From positions 707,001-771,000 of the forward strand of contig NZ_CP065359.1 in NCBI RefSeq assembly GCF_019904295.1: a stretch of DNA of 64,000 bases, written 5' to 3'. Origin of the DNA: Ruegeria sp. SCSIO 43209. Its GTDB lineage: Bacteria > Pseudomonadota > Alphaproteobacteria > Rhodobacterales > Rhodobacteraceae. Each line of letters begins with the position of its first letter. The first letter of the stretch is position 1. This document shows, piece after piece, positions 63,852 through 64,000 of the stretch. The notes beneath the pieces were generated by a model. It had not been told where the DNA came from, made no database searches, and worked only from the letters and a program-made list of their open reading frames with translations. The translations under genes and the position numbers were made by a program.

Positions 63852-64000
63852 CTACTGTCGTCATTTCGCAACCTATGTATTTTCCGTGGCCAGGTTTTTT
63901 GGCCCAACTCGCTTTAGCTGATGTAGTCGTTTGGCTGGTAGATGCGCAGTTTTCTAGACGCTCGTTTACTAACCGCGTACAGATTAGATCGCCTTCTGGC
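63848..64000 (+). CDS. WbqC-like family protein (partial, cut by window end)
   Basis: Only the first 51 codons are in the window: MTTVVISQPMYFPWPGFLAQLALADVV and FTNRVQIRSPSG. ISQPxYFPWxGF and the later SFTNRVQI are hallmarks of the WbqC-like family found in O-antigen loci. It overlaps the CmcI-like stop by 4 bp. Confidence 0.82.
   Translation, partial: MTTVVISQPMYFPWPGFLAQLALADVVVWLVDAQFSRRSFTNRVQIRSPSG

Overview
The window looks like chromosome from a Roseobacter-group alphaproteobacterium (Rhodobacterales). The signs are a moderately GC-rich core with tightly overlapped ATGA gene junctions, an RNase J / NUDIX / DUF983 block, a PleD-like GGDEF protein next to DUF3572, MttB-family methyltransferase, and the lipoprotein-dac-tmk-holB-tatD order. 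This assignment is inference from gene content and style, because no 16S or other strong marker is present.

Region 1 (1-18.65 kb) is conserved housekeeping DNA. It holds RNase J, a NUDIX hydrolase and a DUF983 zinc-ribbon membrane protein. Next comes an EF-hand / ECF sigma / probable anti-sigma / CpxP-like cluster, then the PleD-like protein, DUF3572, a HAD phosphatase and an MttB-like methyltransferase. A coupled H-NOX-like plus HNOBA-like-GGDEF pair follows, whose H-NOX member has lost the usual haem histidine. A minus-strand block runs from a SPOR lipoprotein through a D,D-carboxypeptidase, thymidylate kinase, DNA polymerase III delta prime and TatD to an MBL hydrolase. The region ends at tRNA-Ser(UGA).

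Region 2 (18.62-53.34 kb) is accessory DNA. It is framed by two direct copies, 34,043 bp apart, of a 671-bp sequence that starts inside the 3' end of the tRNA-Ser gene and includes the C-terminal stub of a serine recombinase. Decayed IS6-family elements lie at both inner edges and in the middle. The cargo is (a) a ten-gene minus-strand polyol/sugar ABC uptake and catabolic operon headed by twin palindromic operators; (b) a MOSC protein; (c) a 1.2-thousand-residue repeat-rich autotransporter; and (d) a run of LysR/AraC/TetR regulators with GSTs, SDRs, a PNPOx-ferredoxin-reductase fusion, methyltransferase, amine oxidase and cupin genes, which suggests handling of reactive or xenobiotic small molecules.

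Region 3 (53.4-64 kb) is a surface-polysaccharide locus, visibly more AT-rich than the core. It carries a glycosyltransferase and a translationally coupled CDP-hexose cassette (cytidylyltransferase, CDP-glucose 4,6-dehydratase, 3,5-epimerase, sugar C-methyltransferase-like protein, DegT aminotransferase). A convergent metallophosphoesterase/ATP-grasp/methyltransferase set follows, then a CmcI-like methyltransferase/hydroxylase and the start of a WbqC-like gene cut by the window end.

The most notable points are the tRNA-linked 34-kb segment that could excise by recombination between its flanking repeats, the H-NOX-like protein without its haem ligand coupled to a cyclic-di-GMP synthase, and the uncharacterised polyol operon with its operator pair.
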